From positions 141,338 through 205,337 of the forward strand of contig NZ_QMKK01000050.1 of the NCBI RefSeq assembly GCF_003287875.1: a stretch of 64,000 bases of DNA. The letters are read 5' to 3'. The number at the start of each line of letters is the position of its first letter. Within the stretch, counting starts at the first letter, position 1. The stretch is from Martinezella tropici (GTDB lineage: Bacteria > Pseudomonadota > Alphaproteobacteria > Rhizobiales > Rhizobiaceae). Shown here piece after piece: positions 32,220-41,036 of this stretch. The notes beneath the pieces are model-generated. The model saw only the letters and a program-made list of their open reading frames with translations, was not told the origin of the DNA and did no database searches. Both the position numbers and the translations under genes were made by a program.

Positions 32220-32930
32220 ATGAAGATCACCTGGCTCGGCCACTCCGCTTTTCGCATTGAAACGGCGACGGCAAAAATACTGATCGATCCATTTCTGTCT
32301 TACAATTCTTCTTTTGCGGCCGCCGGTCTCAACATCAAGGACGTCGCCGCCGGCGTGACCCATATCCTGCTGACGCATGGCCATGGCGACCATGTGGGTG
32401 ACACGGTTCAGATCGCCAAGGACACGGGCGCGGTCGTTCTCGCCAATGCCGACCTCGCTTCCTGGCTTGGCACCAAGGGTGTCGAGAAGCTGGAAATGGG
32501 CAATACCGGCGGCACGATCGGCCTTGGCGGCTTCTCGGCCACTTTCACCAATGCGCTGCATTCCTCCGCGCAGATCACCGAGGATGGCGTTTCCCACGCG
32601 CTCGGCAATGCGAACGGCCTGATGCTGCATTTCGACGACGAGCCGACGCTGTTCCATATGGGGGATACGGACATCTTCTCGGATATGGCGCTGATCAATG
32701 AACTGCATCAGCCCGATATCGGCATCCTGCCGATCGGCGACCGCTTCACCATGGGCGGTGCTGTGGCGGCACTCGCCTGCCAGCGCTTCTTCAACTTCAA
32801 GACCGCCATTCCCTGCCACTACGGCACGTTCCCGATCATCGACCAGACGCCGGAAAAGTTCATCGCCGGCATGGAAGGCTCGAAGACGGCGGTTGCCGCG
32901 CCGAAGGTAGGCGAGAGCGTTTCTGCCTGA
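32220..32930 (+). CDS. UPF0173 metal-dependent hydrolase (metallo-beta-lactamase fold)
   Basis: 236 residues from ATG 32220 behind AAGGAGAA. It begins MKITWLGHSAFRIET; the metal motif is LLTHGHGDHVGD (HxHxDH), with further ligands in TFTNALHSSA, LFHMGDTDIF and PCHYGTFP. This is the UPF0173/YtkL family, with hydrolase activity of unknown natural substrate. gatC begins 86 nt downstream; a common transcript is possible. Confidence 0.92.
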   Translation: MKITWLGHSAFRIETATAKILIDPFLSYNSSFAAAGLNIKDVAAGVTHILLTHGHGDHVGDTVQIAKDTGAVVLANADLASWLGTKGVEKLEMGNTGGTIGLGGFSATFTNALHSSAQITEDGVSHALGNANGLMLHFDDEPTLFHMGDTDIFSDMALINELHQPDIGILPIGDRFTMGGAVAALACQRFFNFKTAIPCHYGTFPIIDQTPEKFIAGMEGSKTAVAAPKVGESVSA

Positions 32931-33016
32931 CGATACCCGTTGCGTATGGCGGGCATGGCCTTTATAGCGTGAAGCAAATTCACTTTAGTGGATAAGTCAC
33001 CTATCCGGAGAATGCC

Positions 33017-33304
33017 ATGTCCGTCGATCTCGCCACCGTCAAACGCGTCGCCCATCTTGCCCGCATCGCCGTCAACGAAGACGAAGCGCAGCGGATGATG
33101 GGCGAGCTGAACGGCATTCTTGGTTTCGTCGAGCAGCTCTCCGAAGTGAATGTCGATGGCGTCGAGGCCATGACCTCGGTGACCCCGATGGCGATGAAGA
33201 AGCGAGCCGACGAAGTAACGGACGGCAACAAGGCTGCCGACATCGTCGCCAATGCGCCGAATACCGATCAGAATTTCTTCCTGGTGCCCAAAGTCGTCGA
33301 ATAA
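33017..33304 (+). CDS. gatC: Asp-tRNA(Asn)/Glu-tRNA(Gln) amidotransferase subunit C
   Basis: 95 residues: VKRVAHLARIAVNEDEAQRM, then LNGILGFVEQLSEVNVDGVE and the conserved end ADIVANAPNTDQNFFLVPKV. GatC is the belt that stabilises GatA on GatB. The organism converts Glu-tRNA-Gln and/or Asp-tRNA-Asn by transamidation. gatA begins 58 nt later; gatB lies about 3.4 kb away. Confidence 0.96.
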   Translation: MSVDLATVKRVAHLARIAVNEDEAQRMMGELNGILGFVEQLSEVNVDGVEAMTSVTPMAMKKRADEVTDGNKAADIVANAPNTDQNFFLVPKVVE

Positions 33305-33362
33305 CGGTTCCTTCGAGCCTTTTCCGACCCGTTGCCCAATTCCAGATCTAAAGCGAAACAAA

Positions 33363-34844
33363 ATGAGCGAACTGACCAGCCTGACCATTGCCGAAGCCCG
33401 CGACAAGCTGCGCGCCAAGGAGATTACCGCCACCGAACTGACCGAGGCCTATATCTCGGCGATCGAGGCTGCCAATGCTCAGCTCAATGCATATGTGAAG
33501 GTGACGCCGCAAAAGGCGCTGGCAATGGCCAAGGTGTCGGACGCCCGCCTTGCGGAAGGCAAAGCCGGTCCGCTGGAAGGCATTCCGCTTGGGATCAAGG
33601 ACCTGTTCGGCACGGAAGGCATTCATACGCAGGCTTGCAGCCACATCCTGGATGGTTTCGAGCCGCACTACGAATCGACCGTCACGCAGAACCTCTGGAA
33701 TGACGGCGCCGTCATGCTGGGCAAGCTCAACATGGATGAGTTCGCCATGGGCTCTTCCAACGAGAGCTCCTATTACGGCCCGGTGATCAACCCCTGGCGT
33801 GCCGAAGGTTCGAACCAGCAGCTGGTTCCGGGCGGCTCGTCCGGCGGGTCGGCCGCTGCGGTTGCCGCCCATCTCTGCGCCGGCGCGACGGCCACGGACA
33901 CCGGCGGCTCCATCCGCCAGCCCGCAGCCTTCACCGGCACCGTCGGCATCAAGCCGACCTATGGCCGCTGCTCGCGCTGGGGTATCGTCGCCTTCGCCTC
34001 GTCGCTCGACCAGGCCGGCCCGATTGCCCGCGACGTGCGCGATGCCGCCATCCTTCTGAAGTCGATGGCAAGTGTCGATGCCAAGGATACGACCTCGGTC
34101 GACCTGCCGGTGCCGGATTATGAAGCCGCGCTCGGCCAGTCGCTGAAGGGTATGAAGATCGGCATCCCGAACGAATATCGCGTCGACGGCATGCCGGGAG
34201 AGATCGAGACGCTCTGGCAGCAGGGTATTGCCTGGCTGAAGGATGCTGGCGCCGAGATCGTCAACATCTCGCTGCCGCATACGAAATACGCACTGCCGGC
34301 CTATTACATCGTTGCGCCCGCCGAGGCCTCCTCGAACCTCGCCCGCTACGACGGCGTTCGCTACGGCCTGCGCGTCGACGGCAAGGATATCGTCGACATG
34401 TACGAGAAGACCCGCGCTGCCGGCTTCGGCCAGGAAGTGAAGCGCCGCATCATGATCGGCACCTATGTTCTCTCGGCCGGCTATTACGACGCCTATTACC
34501 TGCGTGCCCAGAAGGTTCGCACGCTGATCAAGCGCGACTTCGAACTGGCCTTCAACGCCGGCGTCGACGCCATCCTGACGCCCGCCACCCCATCCTCGGC
34601 CTTCGGCATCGCCGACGAGGACCTCGCGTCCGATCCAGTGAAGATGTACCTGAACGATATCTTCACGGTGACGGTCAACATGGCTGGCCTGCCGGGCATC
34701 GCCGTCCCCGCCGGCCTCGACCAGAAGGGCTTGCCGCTCGGCCTGCAGCTCATCGGCAAGCCGTTCGAAGAAGAAACCCTCTTCAAGACCGCCCACGTCA
34801 TCGAACAGGCCGCCGGCAAGTTCACGCCGGCGAAGTGGTGGTAA
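33363..34844 (+). CDS. gatA: Asp-tRNA(Asn)/Glu-tRNA(Gln) amidotransferase subunit A
   Basis: Glutaminase subunit of the transamidase, amidase-signature family, 493 residues from ATG 33363. The catalytic triad is intact: Lys79 (GIPLGIKDLF), cis-Ser159 (PGGSSGGSAAAV) and Ser183 (DTGGSIRQPAAF). The mid-region YGRCSRWGIVAFASSLDQAG and the end VIEQAAGKFTPAKWW are typical. A strong terminator lies 72 nt after the stop. Confidence 0.97.
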   Translation: MSELTSLTIAEARDKLRAKEITATELTEAYISAIEAANAQLNAYVKVTPQKALAMAKVSDARLAEGKAGPLEGIPLGIKDLFGTEGIHTQACSHILDGFEPHYESTVTQNLWNDGAVMLGKLNMDEFAMGSSNESSYYGPVINPWRAEGSNQQLVPGGSSGGSAAAVAAHLCAGATATDTGGSIRQPAAFTGTVGIKPTYGRCSRWGIVAFASSLDQAGPIARDVRDAAILLKSMASVDAKDTTSVDLPVPDYEAALGQSLKGMKIGIPNEYRVDGMPGEIETLWQQGIAWLKDAGAEIVNISLPHTKYALPAYYIVAPAEASSNLARYDGVRYGLRVDGKDIVDMYEKTRAAGFGQEVKRRIMIGTYVLSAGYYDAYYLRAQKVRTLIKRDFELAFNAGVDAILTPATPSSAFGIADEDLASDPVKMYLNDIFTVTVNMAGLPGIAVPAGLDQKGLPLGLQLIGKPFEEETLFKTAHVIEQAAGKFTPAKWW

Positions 34845-34915
34845 GCACTGCAATGAGACGAGTGGCTTGATGACCAATCTCGTCAAGCTTCGCGACGTCT
34901 GATGCTACTTATCAT

Positions 34916-34948
34916 AAGGGCCGCCCGGAAATCCGGGCGGCCCTTTTT
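34916..34948 (+). terminator. Intrinsic terminator of gatCA
   Basis: A 13-bp perfect GC-rich stem (AAGGGCCGCCCGG with its complement) around AAAT, ending in T5. It is the best terminator on this strand in the region and closes the gatC-gatA unit. Confidence 0.9.
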
Positions 34949-35060
34949 GGGCATGCCAATATTCCGCCTGAACGCCATCACACTTTGGACCGAAATACGA
35001 TCATAAATTGCAGAGAGCCGCGTGGTCTCGTCCTCTGCAACCGAATCGGAAGGTCTCTTC

Positions 35061-37058
35061 ATGCTCAAGCAAGTCACGGCGATCCTGCTCCTCGGCGCGT
35101 CATGTCCAGCGATATCGCTGGCGGCCGACAATGGGGCCATTCGATCCATCACCCTGTCCTCGGGCGGCTTGGCTCAGGTTTCCCGATCGGCTGATGTCAA
35201 CAGCGACGGCGTGATCCGGATCGAGGTGCCGCTCGATCAGGTCGATGACATCCTGAAGAGCCTTGTGGTCAACGGGTTTGCAGGTTCGGTGGCCGGCATC
35301 TCACTGGCAGGGCCACAGCCGTTGCAGGAAACGTTCAAGGGCCTGCCGTTCAGTCTGGAAGCGCTCTCATCCGTGCCGTCGCTTCTGACATCGCTGCAGG
35401 GCGCCAAAGTATCGGTCACCAGCGGCGGCAAGACTGTCGAAGGAAACATTCTGGGAATCGAGACGAGGAAGGCCGACGAGAAGGCCCCGACTTACCTGCT
35501 GACTGTTATCGACCAGGATGGAGCGGTGGAGACGTTGACACTTGGTGAAGATGCCTCCGTCCGGTTTGAAGATCCCGACCTGAGAGCGAAGATCGCGAAA
35601 GCCGCGACAACCATCGCTCGCGGCAAGAACGACCGCACGCGCGCCGTCGATATCAAGGTGAACGGTGTGAAGGACAGCGGTGCCGTCGGCCTGACCTATG
35701 TCGTGCCGTCGCCGATCTGGAAAACGGCTTATAAAGTCGTCATCGATGGAAATAACAAGGCGCACTTGCAGGCATGGACAGTGCTGGAAAATGCCAGCGG
35801 CGAGGATTGGAAGGGCATCAAGTTGACACTGACTTCGGCCGAGCCGGTAACCCTGAAGCAGGGCCTGCACCAGCTCTATTGGAGAGAGCGGCAGGAAGTG
35901 CCCGTTCATACCGCGTCGAACAATGTTCCTGATGCAGATAGCGGGGACCTGTCCAATCGGCAGCGTCTGTCGGCAAATGTCGAGGAACGAGCCGTACCAG
36001 CGCCTGCAAAAGCGATGATGGGCGGCGTCAGCAGAAAGGCGTACGCGGCTGACGAGCTGGAAAGTCCGGCCGCGCCCATGCAGATTGCCGCGACCAATCC
36101 CACCGCCGCGACCGAAAGCGATATCTCGGCCACTTTCGAGCTTCCGGGGATCTATGATCTGGCCAATGGTGATACCTTGTCGGTGCCGATCATGGATGCG
36201 GACGTGGAGGCCGACATGGTGGATATGTATCGGGCCGGCAGCGTCCTTCGCAATCCCATTGCCGCCGTAATGCTCAAGAACACCACCGGGGTCAGCATGC
36301 CATCGGGGATTCTGACGCTCTACGACAGCAAGACCGGCTATATCGGCGATTCCCAGCTATCGGCGCTGCCGAAGGATGACACGCGCCTCGCCAGCTTTGC
36401 GACCGACCGAAAGGTATCGATCAGTGAACAGCAGACACCGACGGAGGAGATCGCCTCGCTGAAAGTTTCCGATGGGGTGATGAATGCTACCGTCAAATAT
36501 CGCCAGACGACGACATACACCGTGTCAGGTGCGCTCGATGGGGAAAGAACCGTCATCATCGAGCACCCGATCAGGGATGGCTGGTCGTTCTCATCGGCCG
36601 AAGGCTTCGGCAAGACGGCAACGCACCAGCGGCTGAAGGCGATCGTGCCGGCGGGCGCGGAAAAAGTGTTGACGGCTGTCGACGAACAGCTTCAGAGCAA
36701 CAGCTACGCCCTGGTCGATACCGATCCGGACATGCTGCTCGGCTGGTCGGCCTCGACCCATGACAAGGAACTGACGGACAAGCTTACAAATCTCGCCGAT
36801 GCACGCAAAAGGCAGGTCGCGATCCAGAACGAACTGGCGAGCCTCGATAGCGAAATCGAGAAAACCGTCAATGAGCAGGAGCGGATAAGGCGCAATCTCG
36901 GCGCCGTGCCTGACAACAGCGATTTGAAGAAGCGCTATTTGAAGGCTCTGGCTGACAGCGAGGATCAAATCGCCTCGATGAATGAAAGGCGCGATGCGGT
37001 GCAGCAGGAAAGCGATCGTCGGGGCGACCACGTGAGTCACATCATCAGGACGTTCTGA
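35061..37058 (+). CDS. Periplasmic DUF4139 domain protein with C-terminal coiled coil
   Basis: 665 residues from ATG 35061 (GGAAGG upstream). Signal peptide MLKQVTAILLLGASCPAISLA. DUF4139-type features follow: SPIWKTAYKVVIDGNN, WTVLENASGEDWKGIKLTLT, and a later beta-rich half with RTVIIEHPIRDGWSF. A long helix with heptads near the end (KRQVAIQNELASLDSEIEKT ... SEDQIASMNERRDAVQQE) predicts a coiled coil. DUF4139 proteins occur in animals, plants and bacteria, and their role is unclear. A linker rich in Ala, Pro and Thr lies near residues 300-360. It appears monocistronic. Confidence 0.82.
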   Translation: MLKQVTAILLLGASCPAISLAADNGAIRSITLSSGGLAQVSRSADVNSDGVIRIEVPLDQVDDILKSLVVNGFAGSVAGISLAGPQPLQETFKGLPFSLEALSSVPSLLTSLQGAKVSVTSGGKTVEGNILGIETRKADEKAPTYLLTVIDQDGAVETLTLGEDASVRFEDPDLRAKIAKAATTIARGKNDRTRAVDIKVNGVKDSGAVGLTYVVPSPIWKTAYKVVIDGNNKAHLQAWTVLENASGEDWKGIKLTLTSAEPVTLKQGLHQLYWRERQEVPVHTASNNVPDADSGDLSNRQRLSANVEERAVPAPAKAMMGGVSRKAYAADELESPAAPMQIAATNPTAATESDISATFELPGIYDLANGDTLSVPIMDADVEADMVDMYRAGSVLRNPIAAVMLKNTTGVSMPSGILTLYDSKTGYIGDSQLSALPKDDTRLASFATDRKVSISEQQTPTEEIASLKVSDGVMNATVKYRQTTTYTVSGALDGERTVIIEHPIRDGWSFSSAEGFGKTATHQRLKAIVPAGAEKVLTAVDEQLQSNSYALVDTDPDMLLGWSASTHDKELTDKLTNLADARKRQVAIQNELASLDSEIEKTVNEQERIRRNLGAVPDNSDLKKRYLKALADSEDQIASMNERRDAVQQESDRRGDHVSHIIRTF

Positions 37059-37119
37059 TCGCCGCACCTCACATCGATCGGCGAGAGCCGCCCAACAGAG
37101 GGTGGCTCTCGGGCTTGTT

Positions 37120-37377
37120 CTATCGATTGTTCAGCTGCGCCCTCACCAGCCGCAATCCCTTTTCGCTAATGCGATAGGGATGGCCGTCCTTGGATTTGAT
37201 GGCCTTGAGGCGCTTCAGCCGGCGAAAGAGGTCGATGCCGAAATCGGGATAGATCCAGCCGTCTCGCGTAAAGCAGTAGACGGTCTCGATCTTCTTGCTG
37301 TCGCTGCGTTCGATTTCGATGCGCCCGCCCTGGGCGAGCAGGTGGAGAATGCGCTGTTCGGTGCGGGAAATGTCCAT
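37120..37377 (-). CDS. YjhX family (UPF0386) protein
   Basis: 85 residues from ATG 37377: MDISRTEQRILHLLAQGGRI, TVYCFTRDGWIYPDFGIDLF, KLKAI-like RLKAIKSKDGHPYRISEKGL and the signature end RAQLNNR. It matches E. coli YjhX along its full length, including the C-terminal VRAQLDNR-type motif. YjhX has been described as the toxin of a YjhX-YjhQ pair, where YjhQ is a GNAT acetyltransferase. Here the nearest GNAT is divergent at 37678, about 300 bp away. The fold resembles a winged helix, so DNA binding is also possible. Confidence 0.88.
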   Translation of the reverse strand: MDISRTEQRILHLLAQGGRIEIERSDSKKIETVYCFTRDGWIYPDFGIDLFRRLKRLKAIKSKDGHPYRISEKGLRLVRAQLNNR

Positions 37378-37412
37378 TGTTGTCAGAATCCGTATAGCGC
37401 CAAACGGCGCAC

Positions 37413-37537
37413 AAAAACGATCCGAGCCTTCCCTTCGGGAAGTCGGGGCTTCGTTTTTCAGGCCCGGCACGCAAGAAGACTTGCAAGCGGGGCCTTTACC
37501 GGGACTGACAAAAGTTAGACATCAAAACTCCGTTGAT
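37413..37537 (-). ncRNA. Candidate small RNA upstream of yjhX
   Basis: A minus-strand promoter (TTGACC-N17-TTAGAC) points into about 125 bases with no convincing ORF. This stretch contains one hairpin with AGGCCC/GGGCCT arms (37467-37498 region) and ends in a large stem at 37413-37458. There, outer arms AAAAACGA/TCGTTTTT and inner AGCC/GGCT and CTTCCC/GGGAAG pairs finish in a T5 run. Promoter, structured body and terminator in register are what an sRNA gene should look like. It could instead be a leader attenuating yjhX. I cannot assign it to a known family. Confidence 0.45.
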
Positions 37538-37543
37538 GCATCT

Positions 37544-37573
37544 GTCTAAAGCAGGTTGCGCCTCGAGGTCAAG
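37544..37573 (-). promoter_or_regulatory. Promoter of the candidate sRNA
   Basis: Minus strand CTTGACC: -35 TTGACC at 37572-37567, 17-base spacer, -10 TTAGAC at 37549-37544 (or TTTAGA with a 16-base spacer). The CTTGAC form is favoured by rhizobial housekeeping promoters. Confidence 0.5.
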
Positions 37574-37677
37574 TTCAACTCTGAAGGGGTCTTTCCGCCG
37601 CCAGGCGTGCCAGCGAATCTCGCCGCTGGCAAAAGCCTTTGCCCGATGCTTTACTGTTTTCAAACGACGGGGGCTCG

Positions 37678-38187
37678 ATGATCCACATTCGCAATGCCCA
37701 TGAAGGTGAAACGGCGGTGCTGGCAAGCATCGGCCTGCGCTCCTGGCAGAAGGCGATGAGCGCGATCGGCGGCACGGGTGAACTGCTGGAAGGTGCAAGC
37801 GAAGCCTTTACCAATTTCACCAGCAATCTATGGCTGACGATCACCGTTATCGAGTTGAACGGCGAGGCTGTGGGATGGGCAGCGCGCGAAGCGCTCGACG
37901 AGGCGATCTCCGATTTCTGGATCGATCCCGATTTCGCGCGGCGCGGCCTCGGCTCGGCTTTGCTTGCACGGATTGAGCAGGATGTGCGCGAGCAGGGGTT
38001 GGAAAAGGTCTCTCTGCAGAGCCATGCGGGAAATACCGACGCCATCGCCTTCTTCAGGGCGCGCGGCTATGAGATCCGCTGGCTGTCGATCGTCTATTCC
38101 CCGAAGCTCGATAGCGATGTTCCCACAGTCGGGCTTTCGAAATCGCTGGTCGAGGAGAGCGACGGCGTCTATGGCCCGGGCATATAG
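37678..38187 (+). CDS. GNAT-family N-acetyltransferase
   Basis: 169 residues from ATG 37678. It starts MIHIRNAHEGETAVLASIGL; the acetyl-CoA site is FWIDPDFARRGLGSALLARI (RRGLGS), then GLEKVSLQSHAGNTDAIAFF and RARGYEIRW. It is transcribed away from yjhX and toward gatB. Whether it pairs with YjhX as YjhQ does in E. coli is open: the orientation is divergent, not operonic. Confidence 0.85.
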   Translation: MIHIRNAHEGETAVLASIGLRSWQKAMSAIGGTGELLEGASEAFTNFTSNLWLTITVIELNGEAVGWAAREALDEAISDFWIDPDFARRGLGSALLARIEQDVREQGLEKVSLQSHAGNTDAIAFFRARGYEIRWLSIVYSPKLDSDVPTVGLSKSLVEESDGVYGPGI

Positions 38188-38274
38188 CACGCCGCCGACG
38201 CCGAAAGCCTTGCGCCGCCTCGCCAATTGCTCTACCTCACCAAAGCAGAAAACAGCATTATACAAGAGCTTCCC

Positions 38275-39780
38275 ATGACCATTGTCGACGTCCGTACGCC
38301 AGATCCGAAACGCTTCATTCCCGGTGCCACCGGTGACTGGGAAGTCGTTATCGGGATGGAAGTCCACGCCCAGGTGCTGAGCAAGTCCAAGCTCTTCTCC
38401 GGCGCCTCGACGGAGTTCGGCAAGCCTCAGAATTCCAATGTGTCGCTCGTCGATGCAGCCATGCCCGGCATGCTGCCCGTCATCAACGAGGAATGCGTCA
38501 AGCAGGCCGTGCGCACCGGCCTTGGCCTGAAGGCGCAGATCAACAAGCGTTCGATCTTCGACCGCAAGAACTATTTCTATCCCGACCTGCCGCAGGGCTA
38601 TCAGATCTCGCAGTTCAAGGATCCGATCGTCGGCGAGGGCAAGATCGTCATCTCGCTCGGTCCGGACCGTCGGGGCCAGTTCGAGGATATCGAGATCGGC
38701 ATCGAGCGCCTGCACCTCGAGCAGGATGCCGGCAAGTCGATGCACGATCAGCACGCCACCATGTCCTACGTCGATCTGAACCGCTCCGGCGTCGCGCTGA
38801 TGGAAATCGTCTCCAAGCCGGATATCCGCTCGGCCGACGAGGCGAAGGCCTATATGACGAAGCTGCGCTCGATCGTACGCTATCTTGGCACCTGCGACGG
38901 TAACATGGACGAAGGCTCCATGCGCGCCGACGTCAACGTCTCGGTCCGCCGTCCGGGCGGCGAATTCGGCACGCGCTGCGAAATCAAGAACGTCAACTCC
39001 ATCCGCTTCATCGGCCAGGCGATCGAATATGAAGCGCGCCGTCAGATCGGCATTCTGGAGGATGGCGGTACGATCGACCAGGAAACCCGCCTGTTCGATC
39101 CGAACAAGGGCGAGACGCGGTCCCTGCGCACCAAGGAAGATGCGCATGACTACCGCTACTTCCCCGATCCGGATCTGCTGCCGCTCGAATTCGACGATGC
39201 CTTCGTTACGGAGCTTGCCGAGCATCTGCCGGAGCTGCCCGACGACAAGAAGGAGCGTTTCGTCCGCGAACTCGGCCTTTCGATCTACGACGCATCAGTT
39301 CTGGTTTCGGAAAAGGCGATCGCCGATTATTTCGAGGCCGTTGCCGCCGGCCGCGATGGCAAGATGGCTGCCAACTGGGTCATCAACGACCTGCTGGGCG
39401 CTCTGAACAGAACCGGCAAAGACATTGAAGAGACTCCGGTTTCGCCTGCCCAGCTCGGCACGATCATCGATCTGATCAAGGCCGAAACCATCTCCGGCAA
39501 GATCGCCAAGGATCTGTTCGAAATCGTGCTCAACGAAGGCGGCGATCCCGCCGAGATCGTCGAGGCACGCGGCATGAAGCAGGTCACCGATACCGGCGCG
39601 ATCGAAAAGGCTGTCGACGAGATCATCGCCGCGAACCCGGATCAAGTCGCCAAGGTCAAGGCAAAGCCGACGCTTGCCGGCTGGTTCGTCGGCCAGGTGA
39701 TGAAGTCGACTGGCGGCAAGGCCAACCCGCAGGCCGTGCAGGCGCTGGTCAAGGCCAAGCTCGGCATCGAAGAGGAATAG
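38275..39780 (+). CDS. gatB: Asp-tRNA(Asn)/Glu-tRNA(Gln) amidotransferase subunit B
   Basis: Kinase-like and tRNA-binding subunit that activates and amidates the misacylated tRNA. 501 residues from ATG 38275. It starts near WEVVIGMEVHAQVLSKSKLF (GatB signature VGLEVHxQ), with YFYPDLPQGYQISQF, LEQDAGKSMHD and RADVNVSVRRPGGEFGTRCE (metal and active-site region), then a helical domain and a YqeY-like tail ending in ALVKAKLGIEEE. It is separated from gatCA by four genes, and a GNAT gene follows after 3 nt. Confidence 0.97.
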   Translation: MTIVDVRTPDPKRFIPGATGDWEVVIGMEVHAQVLSKSKLFSGASTEFGKPQNSNVSLVDAAMPGMLPVINEECVKQAVRTGLGLKAQINKRSIFDRKNYFYPDLPQGYQISQFKDPIVGEGKIVISLGPDRRGQFEDIEIGIERLHLEQDAGKSMHDQHATMSYVDLNRSGVALMEIVSKPDIRSADEAKAYMTKLRSIVRYLGTCDGNMDEGSMRADVNVSVRRPGGEFGTRCEIKNVNSIRFIGQAIEYEARRQIGILEDGGTIDQETRLFDPNKGETRSLRTKEDAHDYRYFPDPDLLPLEFDDAFVTELAEHLPELPDDKKERFVRELGLSIYDASVLVSEKAIADYFEAVAAGRDGKMAANWVINDLLGALNRTGKDIEETPVSPAQLGTIIDLIKAETISGKIAKDLFEIVLNEGGDPAEIVEARGMKQVTDTGAIEKAVDEIIAANPDQVAKVKAKPTLAGWFVGQVMKSTGGKANPQAVQALVKAKLGIEEE

Positions 39781-39783
39781 CCG

Positions 39784-40287
39784 GTGTTCTTCGTCCGCAC
39801 CGCCAGCGAGCAGGACCTGGAAAAGGTCCGCGCTCTGCTCGGCGAGACCTGGCATGCGACCTATGACCGGATCTACGGTCCGGAAAAGGTCAGTGAGCTG
39901 CATGCCTCCTGGCATTCGACGGCTTCATTGAAGGCGCGGCTGGCGAACAAGAATTCCGAATTTTTGGTGGCCGATGACGGGAAGACGATCGGCGGCATGG
40001 GCTATGCCGCCATGTCCAAAGAGATGACGAAAACCGTCATGCTTCACATGCTCTATGTCAGCCCAAAGCATCAGCGCGAGGGTATCGGCCGCGATATTTT
40101 CGCTGAGCTGGAGACCTGCTTCCCGGACGCCGAGATCATGCGCCTCGAGGTCGATCCGCAGAACGAGGCGGCCATCGCCTTTTACCAAGCCCACGGCTTT
40201 GTCGAGGTTGGCCGCACGGAAAACTGCGGCAGCGGGCAATCGGGCATTCCGGCGCTGATATTCGAGAAGCCATTGGCTACACAGTAG
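39784..40287 (+). CDS. GNAT-family N-acetyltransferase
   Basis: 167 residues, GTG start at 39784 only 3 nt after the gatB stop, so it is translationally coupled to gatB. FVRTASEQDLEKVRALLGET, the acetyl-CoA loop MLYVSPKHQREGIGRDIFAE (QREGIG), IMRLEVDPQNEAAIAFYQAH and GFVEVGRTENCGS are RimI-like. The substrate is unknown. Confidence 0.87.
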   Translation: MFFVRTASEQDLEKVRALLGETWHATYDRIYGPEKVSELHASWHSTASLKARLANKNSEFLVADDGKTIGGMGYAAMSKEMTKTVMLHMLYVSPKHQREGIGRDIFAELETCFPDAEIMRLEVDPQNEAAIAFYQAHGFVEVGRTENCGSGQSGIPALIFEKPLATQ

Positions 40288-40344
40288 TCGGTTGCCTTTG
40301 GCCCGCGTGCCGGTCTCTTTGGTCACGAGCGCGGCCTTTGTTGG

Positions 40345-40989
40345 CTAGGCCACTACTTCAGTTTTCTCTGCTTTTTTGTAGCGTGCATGGAATTTGACGA
40401 TCAGCTCGAGAAGCTCCAGCTTTTGGTAGGCCAGATCCGAAACCGCGATGCAAACGTGCTGCATATCCCCAGTCACTTGGCGGACGAGGTGCTTTGAGCT
40501 GCGTAGTTGCCCCATAACGCGACGCCCTGGAGCCAATAGCAACCAAACATGGTGGTCCGGCCGGCTCCAATCGAGCGCCTCGACAGGGATAACCCCACCT
40601 TCGGATAGGATTATCGCCACGACGAGCAAGCAAAAGCCCAGGAGTATGATGCCCAACATCTTGCCCAGGCTTCGGCGTGGCGCGGGGACGTCTATTTTCT
40701 CGATGTCGTCCCAAGGGATAAAATCTGAGCCCAATCGAGCATCCTTTATGCCTTTCGGCGATATGATCACAATTGCTTTTCGCACCTGAAAGATAAGCTT
40801 TAGCAGTGCCTTGACAGCGACGTACGCGGTCATCAGCGCAAGTGATATCCACGCGATGCTTGTGATGATGTCGCTTCTTGAAAGAAAGGCTATAAAAACA
40901 AGCCCTACCGTGAAAAATATATACGCTGCTGCCTCGGACCCCAACGCAGAATTGTCGTATTCGATCCTATACGTTTCGCTGGTCGACAT
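40345..40989 (-). CDS. Membrane protein with a PH-like (STM3941-type) domain
   Basis: 214 residues from ATG 40989. Two N-terminal membrane helices (AAAYIFFTVGLVFIAFLS and ITSIAWISLALMTAYVAV), then a PH-like stretch (AIVIISPKGIKDARLGSDFI, PWDDIEKIDV) interrupted by another helix (MLGIILLGFCLLVVAIILS). The Trp-Asp-Asp-Ile motif is seen in STM3941-like proteins. It is less GC-rich than its neighbours and its codon use looks atypical, so it may be a recent arrival. Function unknown. Confidence 0.68.
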   Translation of the reverse strand: MSTSETYRIEYDNSALGSEAAAYIFFTVGLVFIAFLSRSDIITSIAWISLALMTAYVAVKALLKLIFQVRKAIVIISPKGIKDARLGSDFIPWDDIEKIDVPAPRRSLGKMLGIILLGFCLLVVAIILSEGGVIPVEALDWSRPDHHVWLLLAPGRRVMGQLRSSKHLVRQVTGDMQHVCIAVSDLAYQKLELLELIVKFHARYKKAEKTEVVA

Positions 40990-41036
40990 GATTGCCTTTA
41001 AGTTCCTCCACGGAACAAAGACGTAAGTACGATATA

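Noticed and set aside
37166..37486. Alternative minus-strand frame over yjhX and the sRNA candidate
   Set aside because: The yjhX frame matches its family along its full length; the overlapping frame is Arg/His-rich without pattern.
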